This document shows positions 6,093-8,041 of a DNA stretch of 8,041 bases, in pieces. How positions within the stretch are numbered: position 1 is the stretch's first letter; each line of letters opens with the position of its first letter. Both the position numbers and the translations under genes were made by a program. The notes below the pieces were generated by a model. The model was not told the DNA's origin. It worked only from the letters and a program-made list of their open reading frames with translations, and did not search any database. The DNA comes from Psychrobacter sp. (GTDB lineage Bacteria > Pseudomonadota > Gammaproteobacteria > Pseudomonadales > Moraxellaceae), in NCBI GenBank assembly GCA_020024075.1, contig JAHHUJ010000091.1, positions 1-8,041 of the forward strand, read 5' to 3'.

Positions 6093-6122
6093 AAAAAATC
6101 GCCCTAACCGAAGTTAGAGCGA
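6093..6122 (-). terminator. Rho-independent terminator of aceA with a UUCG tetraloop
   Basis: In minus-strand RNA a 10-bp stem (6122-6113 with 6108-6099) closes on the extra-stable C(UUCG)G tetraloop and is followed by six U (6098-6093). The 6103/6118 position is a G-U wobble in this RNA but a C-A mismatch in plus-strand RNA, so the hairpin is built for minus-strand transcription. It lies about 45 bases past the aceA stop. A plus-strand CTTTTT after the stem allows weak termination in that direction. Confidence 0.9.
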
Positions 6123-6165
6123 CTTTTTATTCAATGAGGAACTAAGAATCTTTTATAAAGAAGTC

Positions 6166-7749
6166 TTAGAACTGGTTCATTGTGTTTTTCTCACCGCCAG
6201 CTTTAAGAGCCATTTCACCAGAGAAGATCTCTTTGTGATCATCACCTAAGTCTGAACCAGCCATTGCTTGGTGTTTAACGCAAGAGATACCTTCACGGAT
6301 TTCTTTACGTTGTACGCCAGCTGCATAAGCAAGCATACCATCTTCACCGAAGTAGCCTTTAGCAAGTTCGTGCACGCTAAGAGCAGTAGTGTGGTAAGTA
6401 GGTAGAGTGATTAGGTGATGGAATACACCTGCTTCACGTGACGCATCTTTTTGGAAGTTCTTCGCAGCTTGGTCAGCAGCAGCGTCTAATTCAGTACCAT
6501 CATAGTCAGCACTCATCAAGTTGTTCTTGTCGTATGCTGATACGTCTTTACCTTCTTCTTCCCACTTAGCGATAACTTGCTTACGGAAGTTTAGAGTCCA
6601 GTTGAACGATGGGCTGTTGTTGTATACAAGCTTCGCTTCTGGGCGTTGCTCTTTAATACGGTCAACCATTGATTTGATGTGTGCAACGTCTGGAGTAGGT
6701 GTTTCGATCCATAGAAGGTCAGCACCGTTCTCTAGAGCAGTTACACAGTCAAGTACAACGCGGTCGATGTTAGTTTCTTCACGGAACTGATATAGACCGT
6801 TAGCTAGGCGAACTGGGCGAACTAATTTGCCATCACGCTTTAATAGTACATCGTTTTCTTTTGCATCAGCGATGTCGATTTCTTCAACGTCGATGAAGTC
6901 GATGTATTTAGAAGCTAGGTCACCTGGTTGCTCAGATACTGGGATTTTCTGAGTTAGTGAAGCACCTTCTGAGTCAGTACGAGCAACGATAACACCGTCG
7001 TCAACACCAAGTTCTAAGAACGCATAACGGATAGCGTTTAGCTTAGAGATGAAGTCTTCATGTGGTACAGTTACTTTACCAGCTTGGTGGCCACACTGCT
7101 TAGCGTCTGATACTTGGTTTTCGATCTGGATAGCACAAGCACCAGCTTCGATCATAGCTTTAGTTAGTAGGTAAGTGGCTTCTTCATTACCAAAACCTGC
7201 GTCGATGTCAGCAATGATTGGCACAACGTGTGAATCAAAGTTGTTGATTTTTTCTTCGATTTCAGTAGTATCTTGACCCGCTTCTTTAGCAGCGTTTAGC
7301 TCACGGAAGTAGTCGTTTAATACTTTAGCATCAGCTTGACGTAAGAAAGTGTAGATTTCTTCGATTAGTTGAGGCACAGTAGTTTTTTCGTGCATTGATT
7401 GGTCAGGTAATGGACCAAGCTCTGAACGTAGGGCAGCAACCATCCAACCTGAAAGGTAGATGTAAGTTTTGTTAGTAGTGCCAAAGTATTTTTTCTTAGC
7501 ATACATAGTTTGTTGAGCGATAAAACCATGCCATGCACCTAGAGACTGAGTGTACTGTGAAGGATCAGCATCGTATTCGGCCATGTCTTTACGCATGATA
7601 GCAGCTGTGTATTTAGCGATATCAAGACCAGTTTTGAAACGGTTTTGAACCATCATACGTGCAGCATCAGCTTCACTGATGTTCTGCCAGTTACCATGTT
7701 TTGCTTTGATTTCACGGATATGGTCAATAGCTGACTTATAAGTTGACAT
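6166..7749 (-). CDS. aceA: isocitrate lyase
   Basis: Isocitrate lyase splits isocitrate into glyoxylate and succinate, the first step of the glyoxylate shunt, in the cytoplasm. This allows growth on acetate and fatty acids. The 527-residue product has the catalytic loop KQCGH (217-221, nucleophile Cys219), the metal-binding ADIDAGFG (180-187), SGW near 100-102, the substrate-binding NNSPSFNW (377-384) and TLPTYH (448-453). KQCGH in place of the textbook K-[KR]-CGH, plus an insert at roughly 265-330, mark the long form found in Pseudomonas and Acinetobacter rather than the ~430-residue E. coli form. The ATG at 7749 is preferred over the TTG at 7752 because AAGGAG lies 7 bases before it. It is a single-gene unit with its own terminator; malate synthase and the kinase AceK are not in the window. 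The sequence looks intact. Confidence 0.97.
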   Translation of the reverse strand: MSTYKSAIDHIREIKAKHGNWQNISEADAARMMVQNRFKTGLDIAKYTAAIMRKDMAEYDADPSQYTQSLGAWHGFIAQQTMYAKKKYFGTTNKTYIYLSGWMVAALRSELGPLPDQSMHEKTTVPQLIEEIYTFLRQADAKVLNDYFRELNAAKEAGQDTTEIEEKINNFDSHVVPIIADIDAGFGNEEATYLLTKAMIEAGACAIQIENQVSDAKQCGHQAGKVTVPHEDFISKLNAIRYAFLELGVDDGVIVARTDSEGASLTQKIPVSEQPGDLASKYIDFIDVEEIDIADAKENDVLLKRDGKLVRPVRLANGLYQFREETNIDRVVLDCVTALENGADLLWIETPTPDVAHIKSMVDRIKEQRPEAKLVYNNSPSFNWTLNFRKQVIAKWEEEGKDVSAYDKNNLMSADYDGTELDAAADQAAKNFQKDASREAGVFHHLITLPTYHTTALSVHELAKGYFGEDGMLAYAAGVQRKEIREGISCVKHQAMAGSDLGDDHKEIFSGEMALKAGGEKNTMNQF

Positions 7750-7756
7750 CAATTGT

Positions 7757-7762
7757 CTCCTT
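7757..7762 (-). promoter_or_regulatory. ribosome binding site that decides the aceA start
   Basis: AAGGAG on the minus strand lies 7 bases before the ATG at 7749 but only 4 before the in-frame TTG at 7752. The ATG is therefore the natural start and the protein is 527 residues. Confidence 0.8.
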
Positions 7763-7790
7763 GATTGGGGATGGGTTGGGTGAAATAAAC

Positions 7791-7831
7791 GCTTCTACTA
7801 TTTTGGTTTTTTTAACTAAAACTAAAGAAGC
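7791..7831. other. imperfect hairpin in the aceA upstream region
   Basis: GCTTCT (7791-7796) pairs with AGAAGC (7826-7831), and after a 4x4 internal loop TTTTGGTT (7801-7808) pairs with AACTAAAA (7814-7821) around five T. In aceA mRNA this lies about 40-80 bases before the start codon, if transcription begins upstream of it. A C-rich stretch (runs at 7767-7770, 7773-7775, 7778-7780) separates it from the ribosome site. No clear promoter was resolved; AGTATA at 7899-7904 (TATACT on the minus strand) is a possible -10 box. Confidence 0.35.
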
Positions 7832-7974
7832 TTTTATTTAACTCGCATTTTTAATGCTAGGTAATAGCTACTTTAGCAATAAATCCAGCATAAATTTGAG
7901 TATATTGTAAATGTTTGTTTCTTAAGCCTTCCTTCTAATCTTCCATGAAGCTTATTGAGATTGACTTAAATTGT

Positions 7975-8012
7975 AGTGTAATAACACTTGCCCTTAACAC
8001 TTGATAAACACT
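7975..8012. repeat. cluster of ACACT repeats far upstream of aceA
   Basis: AGTGT (7975-7979) and ACACT (7984-7988) form a 5-4-5 dyad, and ACACT recurs at 7997-8001 and 8008-8012. The longer unit TAACACTTG is identical at 7982-7990 and 7995-8003 (13-bp period). The cluster lies about 225-265 bases before the aceA start in otherwise gene-free DNA, so it may be a regulator site for aceA or for a gene right of the window. Confidence 0.4.
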
Positions 8013-8041
8013 ATAACGACATTAGTTGAATTTATCTAGTT

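Larger units (their letters stand above)
5830..6165. other. intergenic region between aceA and the CYTH-CHAD gene
   Basis: This 336-base gene-free stretch carries, left to right, the CYTH-CHAD leader with its GAGGAC ribosome site, a 6-3-6 dyad at 5893-5907, a perfect 14-bp palindrome at 5934-5947, a 19-bp tandem repeat at 5978-6019, and the aceA terminator at 6093-6122. GATTAACGT also occurs twice (5881-5889 and 5968-5976). No reading frame with a ribosome site was found. Between 6020 and 6090 I see nothing beyond AT-rich sequence. Confidence 0.7.

Noticed and set aside
5919..6128. Small RNA on the plus strand from TATAAT (5919-5924) to the hairpin at 6099-6128
   Set aside because: No -35 element fits the TATAAT, and the hairpin has a mismatch in plus-strand RNA that is a wobble pair on the minus strand, so it evolved to end aceA.
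6521..6790. Open frame antisense to aceA (89 codons, plus strand)
   Set aside because: It is a shadow of strongly biased aceA codons and has no recognisable motif.
7750..7752. TTG start for aceA
   Set aside because: It is only 4 bases from AAGGAG, while the next codon is an ATG at the ideal 7-base spacing.
7767..7780. G-quadruplex on the plus strand upstream of aceA
   Set aside because: There are only three runs of three or more G; a fourth is missing, so a stable three-tetrad structure is not expected.
7945..8004. Short plus-strand frame beginning at an ATG near 7945
   Set aside because: It is 19 codons long, has no ribosome site, and its end overlaps the ACACT repeat cluster.

Overview
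The window looks like chromosomal core DNA from a gammaproteobacterium of the Moraxellaceae, most likely Psychrobacter or a close relative. The reasons are AT-rich intergenic DNA, a long (~527-residue) isocitrate lyase of the Pseudomonas/Acinetobacter type, a YkuD-family enzyme without a signal peptide resembling the Acinetobacter cytosolic L,D-carboxypeptidase, and a stand-alone ruvB. The genus is inferred from protein character; no database was searched. No phage, insertion sequence, tRNA, rRNA or CRISPR array is visible.

Layout: (1) bases 1-185 are a regulatory region with a 16-bp direct repeat (21-bp period) and possibly the first codons of a divergent gene. (2) 195-1100 (+) is a LysR-type regulator ending in a Rho-independent terminator. 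(3) 1287-2264 (+) is ruvB, with no ruvA or ruvC beside it and its own terminator. (4) 2376-3494 (-) is an unrecognised, DUF937-like protein with a C-terminal membrane anchor. It is divergent from (5) 3630-4166 (+), a cytoplasmic YkuD-domain peptidoglycan enzyme. (6) A bidirectional terminator at 4215-4265 separates that gene from the convergent (7) 4285-5829 (-), a CYTH-CHAD triphosphatase/polyphosphate-binding protein. (8) 5830-6165 is a structured intergenic region with two dyads, a 19-bp tandem repeat and the terminator of the next gene. (9) 6166-7749 (-) is aceA, isocitrate lyase, with a long structured upstream region reaching the window end.

Each gene appears to be its own transcription unit: four well-formed terminators separate them and no two genes are close enough to be translationally coupled. 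The genes do not form one pathway. They cover regulation, recombination repair, cell-wall recycling, polyphosphate metabolism and the glyoxylate shunt. I do not see a clear new multi-gene system. The most interesting signals are the unrecognised tail-anchored protein, the probable repurposed YkuD carboxypeptidase, an in-frame 18-bp tandem repeat in the CYTH domain, and repeat/dyad clusters in three intergenic regions.
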